Below, one piece after another: positions 9,236-16,585 of a DNA stretch of 64,000 nucleotides (within the stretch, counting starts at the first letter, position 1; every line of letters begins with the position of its first letter). Source of the stretch: Sporomusa sphaeroides DSM 2875. GTDB lineage: Bacteria > Bacillota > Negativicutes > Sporomusales > Sporomusaceae. The stretch lies in the NCBI RefSeq assembly GCF_001941975.2, contig NZ_CP146991.1:4581501-4645500 (forward strand), given 5' to 3'. The translations under genes and the position numbers were made by a program. The notes under the pieces were generated by a model. That model was not told the DNA's origin. It did no database searches and saw only the letters and a program-made list of their open reading frames with translations.

Positions 9236-10540
9236 TCAAAGTTTCCGCTTATCCACAACCCGTTTAGCTTTGCCTTCGCTGCGCTCAATGGTTTTAGAAC
9301 CGACAAGGCGAACACTGGCGGACACGCTAAGAACACTGGCCAGCTCTGCCTTAATTTTAGCCTCCAGCACTTCTAAACCGCGCACTTCGTCAGAGAACAT
9401 CTCATCGGTAACTTCAACAAGTACGGTGAGATGATCCAGATTATCTTTGCGCTCAACAATTAACTGATAATGCGGCGAGGTTTCGCCGATACCCAAAAGC
9501 ACACTCTCCACTTGCGAGGGGAATACATTAACCCCGCGAATAATGAGCATATCGTCACTGCGTCCAAGCACCTTGCTCATTCTGACCAAAGTCCGGCCGC
9601 AAGTGCATTTTTCCCGGTGGAGGACACTCAGATCCCGCGTACGGTAGCGGACCATCGGCATGCCTTCCTTGGTGAGAGTGGTAATAACTAATTCACCTTT
9701 TTCGCCGTCAGGCAGCACTTCACCTGTCAACGGATTGATAATTTCCGGATAAAAATGATCTTCACTGATGTGCAAACCATTCTGAGCACAGCATTCGATG
9801 GCGACACCCGGCCCGATAATCTCACTTAAACCATAAATATCAATGGCTTTAATGCCCAGCTGGGCTTCTATCTCCTGGCGCATTTGCTCAGACCAGGGTT
9901 CAGCGCCAAAGATGCCTACCTTAAGCGAGGTCTCGCCCGGCTCAATCCCCATTTCGCGCATGGTCTCGGCAATATACAGGGCATAAGAAGGAGTACAGGC
10001 TAATGCCGTTGTGCCGAAGTCTTTCATTAGCGCAATTTGCCTGGCAGTATTGCCGCTTGATATAGGAATTACCGAAGCGCCTAAAAGCTCTGCTCCATAG
10101 TGAATGCCCAGTCCTCCGGTAAATAAACCGTAACCGTAAGCTACCTGAATGCAGGACTGTTTGCTCAGACCTGCCGCCACCAGGGATCTGGCCGCAACTT
10201 CAGACCAAATGCCAATATCCCGTTTAGTATAACCAACAACAGTAGGTCTGCCGGTAGTGCCACTGGAAGCATGAATCCGGATAATCTCCGACATAGGTAC
10301 CGCAAACAGGCCATAGGGATAATTGTCACGCATATCCTGTTTCGTTGTAAACGGAAGTTTAGTAATATCCTCCAGGCTGCCAATATCTTCAGGAAGCAGG
10401 CCTGCTTCCTGCATTTTCGAGCGATAAAACGGCTGCTGCCGGTATAATCTATCGACAATTTCCTTTAGCCGTCCAGCCTGCAACTTTTGTCTTTCCTCCC
10501 GCTGCATGGTTTCCGCCGGTTTGTTCCAATATGTATTCAT
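9236..10540 (-). CDS. paaK: Phenylacetate-CoA ligase (AMP-forming)
   Basis: ANL-superfamily adenylate-forming enzyme that activates phenylacetate or related aryl acetates to the CoA thioester. The 434 residues contain the P-loop-like [19 protein letters not shown] near residue 92, [15 protein letters not shown] near 240, and a C-terminal PaaK domain with [19 protein letters not shown]. In anaerobes this enzyme is paired with indolepyruvate:ferredoxin oxidoreductase, where it can recover ATP from aryl-acetyl-CoA; no ior genes are seen next to it here. RBS AGGAGGAG before the ATG. Preceded by a ykkC-family leader. Confidence 0.92.
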   Translation of the reverse strand: MNTYWNKPAETMQREERQKLQAGRLKEIVDRLYRQQPFYRSKMQEAGLLPEDIGSLEDITKLPFTTKQDMRDNYPYGLFAVPMSEIIRIHASSGTTGRPTVVGYTKRDIGIWSEVAARSLVAAGLSKQSCIQVAYGYGLFTGGLGIHYGAELLGASVIPISSGNTARQIALMKDFGTTALACTPSYALYIAETMREMGIEPGETSLKVGIFGAEPWSEQMRQEIEAQLGIKAIDIYGLSEIIGPGVAIECCAQNGLHISEDHFYPEIINPLTGEVLPDGEKGELVITTLTKEGMPMVRYRTRDLSVLHREKCTCGRTLVRMSKVLGRSDDMLIIRGVNVFPSQVESVLLGIGETSPHYQLIVERKDNLDHLTVLVEVTDEMFSDEVRGLEVLEAKIKAELASVLSVSASVRLVGSKTIERSEGKAKRVVDKRKL

Positions 10541-10564
10541 GTATTATTCTCCTCCTGAAATAAT

Positions 10565-10930
10565 AAAAAAACCCCGCAAAAAGTCCTTGGCAGGAACTTT
10601 CCGCTAGGGTTTTTTGTACCCACGGTGTGACCCTCCGGGCCCTGTGCCGCTCGGACCAGGCGCAACGACAATTGCCGGAACCCTAGTAGTCCGCCAAGCC
10701 CAAATCCACAGTGTTCTTGTCGCGATATTTCCCGCCCAGCTTCGTTAGCCCACGAGGGGCATAAGGGCAACATCAGTTTCTGCTGTCGCTAGCGCTCGGC
10801 ACAAACCGTGTTTACTTTATCGTCACCTTACATATGTCCAATATGCGCGGCTCCTCCGCCTTGCTGGACGGAAACTCCCGCGCAATTCATCCTATGGCTT
10901 TAGACCTGACGGACTACTAGACACACTTCC
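10565..10930 (-). promoter_or_regulatory. ykkC-family riboswitch upstream of paaK, split by an insertion
   Basis: On the minus strand CTAGGGTTCCGG, CCTGGTCCGAGCGGC and ACACCGTGGGTACAAAAAACC give a ykkC aptamer. CTAGGGTT can pair perfectly with AACCCTAG. That 3' arm also forms the base of a terminator (10572-10609, followed by seven T), again suggesting an ON switch. The 5' end shared with the ilvN leader (GGAAGTGxGTCTAG) is found at 10917-10930, separated from the rest by 230 bp. The ligand is uncertain: ppGpp, PRPP or guanidine. Whether the split aptamer still works is unknown. Confidence 0.78.
10687..10916. mobile_element. MITE-like 230-bp element inserted in the paaK riboswitch
   Basis: The element is bounded by inverted ends starting TAGTCCG (about 16 of 21 positions match between the ends) and flanked by direct CTAG copies at 10683-10686 and 10917-10920. 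Removing it and one CTAG restores the continuous ykkC 5' motif seen in the ilvN leader. No protein frame is convincing. The interior is GC-rich and palindromic, for example around GAGCGCTAGCGAC. This is probably a non-autonomous element, or alternatively a large natural extension of the RNA. Confidence 0.6.
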
Positions 10931-10940
10931 CTTATTACAA

Positions 10941-10969
10941 TTGTACAAGTTTGAAAATATTTGTATACT
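10941..10969 (+). promoter_or_regulatory. Promoter for mgsA
   Basis: TTGTAC (10941-10946), 17-bp spacer, TATACT (10964-10969) on the plus strand, divergent from the paaK leader. It gives a roughly 200-nt leader before mgsA, in which I see no convincing coding region. Confidence 0.6.
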
Positions 10970-11172
10970 GTATTTTGTGAAATATGATACCAGTTGTCGC
11001 GGACAAAGTCAAGCACTATTTGTCGACACAAGCCACGGCAAGTCCCGCCGCTGCTCCGGCAGGAGATACCGGCAAGCAGCTCAGTCCTGCCTTACTGTCT
11101 TCATTTGCACCGGCAGCCTTTTATTGGTATTATAGATTTAGGGACCGAATGTTGTTAATGAGGTGATACTTT

Positions 11173-11547
11173 ATGAAAAAGACTGTCGCATTGATAGCGC
11201 ATGACCGTAAAAAAGAAGAAATGCTAGCCTTTGTTTTGGCAAACAAAAATCAACTGGCACTCTATGACCTAATTGCCACCGCGACTACCGGTAAAATCAT
11301 CAAAGCAAATGCAGGACTCCCTGTTACCACCTATTTGTCCGGCCCGCTTGGCGGCGACCAGCAGATTGGCTCCCGCATAGCCTGCCAGGAAGTCGATGCC
11401 GTTATCTTCCTGCGCGACCCCCTGACCGCTCAACCGCACGAGCCGGATATTACCGCGCTGCTGCGAGTCTGCGATGTACACAACATTCCGGTCGCCACCA
11501 ACCTGGCAACTGCCTGCCTCGTTTTACAAGGCTTACACTGCCAGTGA
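11173..11547 (+). CDS. mgsA: Methylglyoxal synthase
   Basis: Converts dihydroxyacetone phosphate to methylglyoxal and phosphate, a glycolytic bypass that relieves phosphate limitation. The 124-residue MGS-fold protein starts [17 protein letters not shown]. It has the substrate-binding TATTGKIIK, the [11 protein letters not shown] loop and [17 protein letters not shown], whose Asp is in the catalytic region. RBS GAGGTGAT lies before the ATG. A stand-alone gene: its promoter diverges from paaK and a strong terminator follows at 11633-11682. Confidence 0.94.
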   Translation: MKKTVALIAHDRKKEEMLAFVLANKNQLALYDLIATATTGKIIKANAGLPVTTYLSGPLGGDQQIGSRIACQEVDAVIFLRDPLTAQPHEPDITALLRVCDVHNIPVATNLATACLVLQGLHCQ

Positions 11548-11568
11548 ACTTGTTTCAGCAAAGCTGAA

Positions 11569-11593
11569 CTCCCGCCGCCTGTAGAGGCGGGAG
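11569..11593 (+). repeat. Hairpin resembling an IS200/IS605 element end
   Basis: CTCCCGCC and GGCGGGAG arms around a loop containing TGTAGA. The layout resembles subterminal hairpins of IS200/IS605 elements and the hairpin near 16420-16442. No transposase is nearby, so it may be a relic or an ordinary RNA hairpin. Confidence 0.3.
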
Positions 11594-11632
11594 TCTTGAG
11601 TCAGTGTATAAGATAGTACCTATCGCAAAAGC

Positions 11633-11682
11633 AATACGGCTTGCACCGTTGCCAAAAGGCCCGGTGCAGGCCGTATTTTTTG
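11633..11682 (+). terminator. Terminator after mgsA
   Basis: Strong hairpin with arms AATACGGC-TTGCACCG and CGGTGCAGGCCGTATT, followed by TTTTT. Rho-independent terminator for the mgsA transcript. Confidence 0.8.
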
Positions 11683-11727
11683 CTCTTAACCGAATATATA
11701 AGTTTTGCGCGCCGCCGGCGCTTACCC

Positions 11728-11910
11728 TCCGCTTATGCATAACGGCCATAAGGCCGCATCAGCGGATTTTCTTATCCATTATTTGTTGTTTACATAAATA
11801 CTTTACTATGATATTATTGAATGGTACTTGCAATAAATTATCCGACGGCTAATCCGTTGCCTGCGGGCGTTATACGCCAAAGTACAGGAGGCAAACGGCT
11901 CAGTCTACTC
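11728..11910 (+). promoter_or_regulatory. Structured leader upstream of the NlpC/P60 gene
   Basis: Two GC-rich foldable blocks precede the gene. Around 11729-11766, CCGCT...AGCGG encloses ATGC...GCAT and CGGCC-ATAA-GGCCG. Around 11850-11905, CCGTTGCCT...AGGCAAACGG encloses GGCGT-TAT-ACGCC with unpaired AAAGTACA. I do not recognise a known riboswitch (it is not the c-di-AMP class that often precedes such hydrolases). Confidence 0.4.
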
Positions 11911-11933
11911 TAAAATAATAAGGAGGCGCGAAC

Positions 11934-12575
11934 ATGAAACGTTATACACATCAGATAGCTGCGGTGTTGCTCTTCACCTTTTTCTCTACACTGTTCATTC
12001 CGGTAGCGCCTGCTCAGGCGGCTCAGGTAACCAGTCCTACAACTTCTACCCAAAGCAGCAGCGGCGGTTCCAGCGGTTTTATCAACATCCTGCTGGCACT
12101 CCTTTTAGGTAAATTCCTCGGTACGTCCAATAGCAGCAATACCAGCACCGATACCATTTCTTCTGTCCTGGGTGCGGCTGCCGGTTCTAAAACAACCGGA
12201 ACCGCGAACACCAAGGGCGCGGATATTGTCAAAAACGCTCAGAAATATATGGGAGTTCCCTATGTCTGGGGCGGTACTGTCCCTACCGGCTGGGACTGTT
12301 CCGGTTATACGCAGTATGTTATGAAGGAAAGCGGCATTACCATTCCCCGTACGGCTGCCGAACAGTTTGCTAAAGGTGTTGCCGTCAATAAGAATGATTT
12401 ACAAGTAGGCGATATGGTGTTCTTTACAACTTACAAGCCAGGCGCATCCCATGTAGGCTTCTATCTGGGAGATAACAAGTTTATTCATGCCAGCTCGGCT
12501 GCCAAAGAAGTAACCATCAACTCTCTGACAGAAACGTACTACGCGGAACGCTATATTGGCGCCCGCCGCTATTAA
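11934..12575 (+). CDS. Secreted NlpC/P60 cell-wall peptidase
   Basis: Predicted D,L-endopeptidase acting on peptidoglycan stem peptides outside the cytoplasmic membrane. Residues 1-32 form a Sec signal peptide ending APAQA. Residues 33-95 are a Ser/Thr/Gly-rich linker. Residues 97-213 are the NlpC/P60 domain with the catalytic cysteine in WDCSGYTQYV, histidine in ASHVGFYLG and the third polar residue in FIHASS. No SH3 or LysM anchoring domain is present. RBS AAGGAGG 8 nt before the ATG. Single-gene unit with its own structured leader and terminator. Confidence 0.93.
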   Translation: MKRYTHQIAAVLLFTFFSTLFIPVAPAQAAQVTSPTTSTQSSSGGSSGFINILLALLLGKFLGTSNSSNTSTDTISSVLGAAAGSKTTGTANTKGADIVKNAQKYMGVPYVWGGTVPTGWDCSGYTQYVMKESGITIPRTAAEQFAKGVAVNKNDLQVGDMVFFTTYKPGASHVGFYLGDNKFIHASSAAKEVTINSLTETYYAERYIGARRY

Positions 12576-12587
12576 GACACCCATCGC

Positions 12588-12619
12588 AAAAGGCCATCCC
12601 AATTCGGGATGGCCTTTTT
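12588..12619 (+). terminator. Terminator after NlpC/P60 gene
   Basis: Perfect hairpin AAAGGCCATCCC / GGGATGGCCTTT with a TTTTT tail. Confidence 0.85.
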
Positions 12620-12673
12620 ACCTATAATATAGTATAGTATAATTAGTCATCTCTATAGCAAGGGGTTGGTTAT

Positions 12674-13564
12674 TTGTCACTTTCAAAATACGAGATATTC
12701 AGCACCATTGTTGAAGTTGGCAGCCTAACCAAAGCCGCGGAAAAGCTCAATTTAACCCAGTCAGGAGTCAGTTATTCCATTTCTACTCTTGAGTCGGAAT
12801 TGGGGTTTTCTTTACTGAAGCGCGACCGGTCTGGAATCAGCTTAACAAGTAATGGCGAACGTATTCTCAGGCATGTCAGCAGAATTTTGCATGAAGAAGA
12901 GCTTCTGCGGCAGGAAGTAGCTGCCATCAAAGGCTTTGATACCGGCACTGTCCGTCTGGGGACCTTATCCAGCGTCTCCATGCAATGGCTGCCTGGCATT
13001 TTCTCAGAGTTCAGTGAAAAATATCCGCAAATTGAAGTAAAAACCTATCTAGGCTGCTACGATGAAATGAATGACTGGCTGTCAAACGGGACGGTAGACC
13101 TCGGTTTTGTGTCACTACCCACCTCCAAGCCTTTTGAAACCATACCCTTAAAAAAGGACAAACTGATGGTCGTGTTGCCGCCAAATCACCCACTGCGGCA
13201 TGAAAAAGCTATTTCCTATGCACAAATCAAAGATGAATCCTTCATTATGCCGCAATGGGGCAGTGATGATAATATTAGACGCCTCTTAAACGGTAACAAA
13301 TTGAACCTGCAAGTCAAATATGAGTTAATGGAAGAGCGCACTATATTTGCTATGGTACAGCGGGGCTTGGGAATCAGTATCCTGCCTGAACTGATTTTAG
13401 TTAATGTACCTGACAATATTCATATTATAGATTTAAAGGAGGCCGAGTACCGTATCCTGGGAATCGCGGCACTTTCCTTTAAAACCGTTTCTCCTGCCGC
13501 CAAAAAATTCCTTGCCTGCGTCCGGTCCTGGCTGCGTGACAATAATTATTTTGATTTTGAATGA
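12674..13564 (+). CDS. LysR-family transcriptional regulator
   Basis: 296 residues: N-terminal winged helix-turn-helix (residues 1-60, KAAEKLNLTQSGVSYSISTLE) and a C-terminal periplasmic-binding-like effector domain (about 90-290). Translation begins at TTG (12674), with AGGGG 8 nt upstream; no ATG or GTG gives a full HTH. Neither neighbour is divergently transcribed from a shared promoter, so the target is not evident; LysR proteins usually act on an adjacent gene. Followed by a perfect terminator hairpin. Confidence 0.92.
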   Translation: MSLSKYEIFSTIVEVGSLTKAAEKLNLTQSGVSYSISTLESELGFSLLKRDRSGISLTSNGERILRHVSRILHEEELLRQEVAAIKGFDTGTVRLGTLSSVSMQWLPGIFSEFSEKYPQIEVKTYLGCYDEMNDWLSNGTVDLGFVSLPTSKPFETIPLKKDKLMVVLPPNHPLRHEKAISYAQIKDESFIMPQWGSDDNIRRLLNGNKLNLQVKYELMEERTIFAMVQRGLGISILPELILVNVPDNIHIIDLKEAEYRILGIAALSFKTVSPAAKKFLACVRSWLRDNNYFDFE

Positions 13565-13604
13565 TATCGCCGCAAAAAGAAAAAATTGGTGTATAATAAA
13601 TTTT

Positions 13605-13629
13605 AAAGCAGCCTGTACAGGCTGCTTTT
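13605..13629 (+). terminator. Terminator after the LysR gene
   Basis: AAAGCAGCC-TGTACA-GGCTGCTTT followed by T residues. Confidence 0.75.
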
Positions 13630-13723
13630 CGTCATTCGTCGGTAAAATTGCTTTCCAGTTAAAGTACTCCAGGCTTCAAATCATAACCTTTTTCTACTAT
13701 CAAACCTGGATACGATGTTAAGA

Positions 13724-14035
13724 TTACTGATAAGAACAGCAGTAGTCTACTACCGTCAGTACTTTCAGCTTGAAGCTTGAATTGGCAGGAACATTAAAAG
13801 CAGTACCTGCTTTATAAACAGCCCATTCATTTTTGCCTGGCAACAATACCTCCAGTTCACCTGCTAATATTTCCATTATTTCCGCGGCCTCAGTACCGAA
13901 CTCATAATCACCTGGCATCATAATCCCAAGTGTCTTCTTACTGCCATCAGCAAACAGAATCGTCCGGCTAGTAACCTTGCCCTCAAAATAAATATTTGCA
14001 TGTGTACGGATAGTTACATTCTCAAATTGTTCCAT
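13724..14035 (-). CDS. ppnP: Pyrimidine/purine nucleoside phosphorylase (PpnP, DUF1255)
   Basis: A 103-residue single-cupin protein closely resembling E. coli PpnP (YaiE), which phosphorolyses several nucleosides. Shared features are the N-terminal [33 protein letters not shown] and [20 protein letters not shown]. It is cytoplasmic and probably in nucleoside salvage. A monocistronic minus-strand gene between convergent and same-strand neighbours, with RBS GGGAGGAA upstream of the ATG. Confidence 0.88.
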   Translation of the reverse strand: MEQFENVTIRTHANIYFEGKVTSRTILFADGSKKTLGIMMPGDYEFGTEAAEIMEILAGELEVLLPGKNEWAVYKAGTAFNVPANSSFKLKVLTVVDYCCSYQ

Positions 14036-14161
14036 ATCAAACTATTCCTCCCTGACCGTTTATACTTAACAATTATTCTAACACAGGACATGAACTCTGC
14101 AAACTACAGAGTTCATGTTTTATGTTTAGCGGGTGTTCTCTTTTTCACCCCGCAAACCCGA

Positions 14162-15472
14162 CTACTTTTTAGGTTTCATAATTGGCACTATGATAAGAGC
14201 CGACAATAACGAAGCCACAGCCATGACCATGAAAAAGCCGTCCCAACCCCAGGTTTCAATGACCTTAGCGACAGGCAGGCCTGTTAACGCTGCGCCCATG
14301 TAACCGAAAAGTCCGACAAAACCAGTAGCAGTTCCTGCATACTCCTTGTGCGCCACTTCGGCTGCCGCCATGCCGGTAAGCATTTGTGGGCCAAAAATAA
14401 AAAAGCCGATGAAGAAAAACGTAGCACCGATGGCCCAGTAGCTGACAAGAGGCAACAGCCACAACGCCGCTACCGAGACCATAATGCCAAGCATAAAGAT
14501 AATATTCATAGGAATGCGATTGCCCTTAAACAATTTATCTGAACCCCAGCCTGCCGCGATAGTGCCAATAAAGCCGCCGATTTCCAGCATGGAAATAGCC
14601 GAATTGGCTACCACCAGGTCGACACCATGGCTTTTGACAAGAAAAAGATTAGCCCAGTCGTTGACGCCGATACGAACAACATAAACAAGCACATATGACA
14701 GGGCCAGCAACCACACAAACTTATTTGTTAAAATATACTTACGCAATATGGTAAATGTGGACAGGTCGGAAGCGCTCTTTTTGACCTGCTCCATTTCCAA
14801 CTCGTCGTTTCGCCACTCACCAACCTTCGGCAAACCCATGGATTCCGGGCGATCACGCAAGAAAATGCAAACAAGAATACCAAAAACAATACCGATAATA
14901 CCGGGAACAATCATGCCGTAGCGCCAGCCGTAATGAACGGCGAGATATGCTGCCAAGATAGGAATGATAGCGCCGCCAACATTATGTGACGTATTACAAA
15001 GCGCCCACCAAAAACCGCGTTCATTTCTGGAATACCAGGTTGTAAGGATTTTAGTGCAGGGAGGCCAGCCCCAACCCTGAAAAAAGGCATTGAGACCCCA
15101 GAGCAGAGCGAACATGGTTACAGAAGAGCTTAATCCGAATAAAATGTTAACAATACCGGTAAGAATTAAGCCGATACCCATAAAATAGCGTGGATTCGAC
15201 TTATCGCTCATAATGCCGCCAATAAACCGCGAAGATCCGTAAACAATGTAAAATATAGTACTGAGCATGCCTACATCCGAAAGCTGCAAGTGAAGGTCTT
15301 CCAGCATTTTCGGCATGATGGATTTATAGCTGTTGCGGGTGAAGTAGAATATGGCATACCCCACCCAGATAGATGCCATGACGTGCCAGCGCCAGTAATT
15401 ATAGTCCTTGTCAATCTCTGCCTGACTTTTGGTAACGGGTTTGGACTCTGCCGGTTTCAACCAATAGAACAT
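14162..15472 (-). CDS. MFS transporter of the organophosphate:phosphate antiporter type
   Basis: Inner-membrane transporter of 436 residues with about 12 membrane segments. Features of the GlpT/UhpT/PgtP (OPA) group are YAIFYFTRNSYKSIMPKML at the first segment, the FFQGWGWPPCTKILTTWYSRNERG motif near residue 135 and the NTSHNVGGAIIP loop. These carriers exchange sugar phosphates, glycerol-3-phosphate or phosphoglycerate for phosphate; the UhpC-type sensor form looks similar, so the substrate is open. It is 36 bp downstream of a phosphatase-family gene on the same strand, suggesting uptake coupled to dephosphorylation. Confidence 0.88.
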   Translation of the reverse strand: MFYWLKPAESKPVTKSQAEIDKDYNYWRWHVMASIWVGYAIFYFTRNSYKSIMPKMLEDLHLQLSDVGMLSTIFYIVYGSSRFIGGIMSDKSNPRYFMGIGLILTGIVNILFGLSSSVTMFALLWGLNAFFQGWGWPPCTKILTTWYSRNERGFWWALCNTSHNVGGAIIPILAAYLAVHYGWRYGMIVPGIIGIVFGILVCIFLRDRPESMGLPKVGEWRNDELEMEQVKKSASDLSTFTILRKYILTNKFVWLLALSYVLVYVVRIGVNDWANLFLVKSHGVDLVVANSAISMLEIGGFIGTIAAGWGSDKLFKGNRIPMNIIFMLGIMVSVAALWLLPLVSYWAIGATFFFIGFFIFGPQMLTGMAAAEVAHKEYAGTATGFVGLFGYMGAALTGLPVAKVIETWGWDGFFMVMAVASLLSALIIVPIMKPKK

Positions 15473-15508
15473 ACAAAACCCTCCTCATTTATGTGGATAC
15501 TAAGATAG

Positions 15509-16309
15509 TCATGGTCTAAATTTTTTAATCTCTTCAAGGACTTTTGTGTGCAGACGACGATCGCCAGCAGCCAGCACTTTCATACCAGAATGCATGGTAA
15601 GCGGCTGTCCCTCCCAGTCAGACATAACACCACCGGCACCTTCAATAATGGGTACAAGTGCACAATAATCAACTTCACGCATAATACCACTGTCATAACA
15701 AAGGTCGATCTTTCCTGCCGCAAGGCTAAGATAACCATAACAAGCCCCACCGTAAACACGCCATTTCGTCGACTTCATCAGATGTGCGTAAGCTTCTTTG
15801 TCTTCGGGAAAAACAAACTCAGTATTGCTGGAAGCTGCCAGTGTCGTGCTAAGCTCATCATGCTCCCGTGTTTTAATGGGCAAGCCATTGACAGTCGAAG
15901 GCTCTCCGGCAATACCCACCCAGCGTTCAGCCATCACAGGCATCTCTACAACCCCAAGCACTGGTTGGCCCCAATGACAGAGCGAAATGAGAGTACCATA
16001 GAACGGATAACCGACGATAAATTGACGCGTACCATCAATAGGATCAATAACCCAGACAAACTCGGCGTCTTGTGCGTCGGCGCCATACTCCTCTCCTAAC
16101 ATGCCGTGGCTTGGAAAAGCTGCTTGTATCATGGATCGTATTTCATGTTCCACACGCTCATCAGTCTCTGTTACAGGACTTGCGTCATTTTTTGTTTTAA
16201 AATCGTAATTACCACGCAAGTACTTTACTCTGTGCTCTGTTAAAATTTCTCTTGAGACATCAGCTGCCTTCATGGCAATGTCAATAAATTCCAAATATTT
16301 TGAACTCAT
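15509..16309 (-). CDS. Inositol-monophosphatase-family phosphatase
   Basis: 266 residues of the Mg-dependent IMPase/histidinol-phosphatase (HisN) superfamily. Metal ligands are visible in LGEEYG (residue 70 region), WVIDPIDGTRQF (near 90) and the late REVDYCALVPIIEGAGG, where the usual W-D is V-D. It could act on inositol phosphate, histidinol phosphate, a bisphosphate nucleotide or a sugar phosphate. The adjacent OPA transporter favours an imported phosphate ester (inference). RBS AGGAGG 5 nt before the ATG. First gene of a two-gene operon. Confidence 0.86.
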   Translation of the reverse strand: MSSKYLEFIDIAMKAADVSREILTEHRVKYLRGNYDFKTKNDASPVTETDERVEHEIRSMIQAAFPSHGMLGEEYGADAQDAEFVWVIDPIDGTRQFIVGYPFYGTLISLCHWGQPVLGVVEMPVMAERWVGIAGEPSTVNGLPIKTREHDELSTTLAASSNTEFVFPEDKEAYAHLMKSTKWRVYGGACYGYLSLAAGKIDLCYDSGIMREVDYCALVPIIEGAGGVMSDWEGQPLTMHSGMKVLAAGDRRLHTKVLEEIKKFRP

Positions 16310-16409
16310 AACATCCTCCTAAGTCAGAATAATAGATTCCGATATTTTTCTGGCTTGTACTTTGACTAAAGCATAACCTTCACCTCGTTTTTATAAAGTA
16401 GACTTAGCC

Positions 16410-16560
16410 GTTCTTAGCTCCCACTTGTAGAAGATGGGAGGCTTAGAGCAGGTTAGCCATCGGATAAATTGAATTCCCGATGCCATGCAGGCAAGACTGG
16501 CAAGTAAACACTCGCTCTTGACTGCATGGCTTCTGGGAAATGACCTGCTGAACCAGATTA
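16410..16560. repeat. Multi-hairpin noncoding block, possible IS200/IS605 relic
   Basis: The gap between hypD and the phosphatase gene holds nested palindromes. AGCAGGT...ACCTGCT encloses a long hairpin with arms CCATGCAGGCAAGA and TCTTGACTGCATGG (one mismatch) and a CATCGG...CCGATG hairpin. CTCCCA...TGGGAG with loop GTAGAAG flanks it near 16420-16442. The flanking hairpin resembles IS605-type ends. No transposase remains. It could equally be a structured RNA or terminator array after hypD. Confidence 0.4.
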
Positions 16561-16585
16561 TTCTGGGTAAGACGTATGAATTGAC

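Noticed and set aside
10537-10773. Minus-strand frame of 78 codons upstream of paaK
   Set aside because: It overlaps the ykkC aptamer and terminator; the RNA features explain the sequence.
10984-11166. Short plus-strand frame before mgsA
   Set aside because: No RBS, low-complexity Ala/Pro composition, and it lies within the mgsA leader; more likely untranslated.
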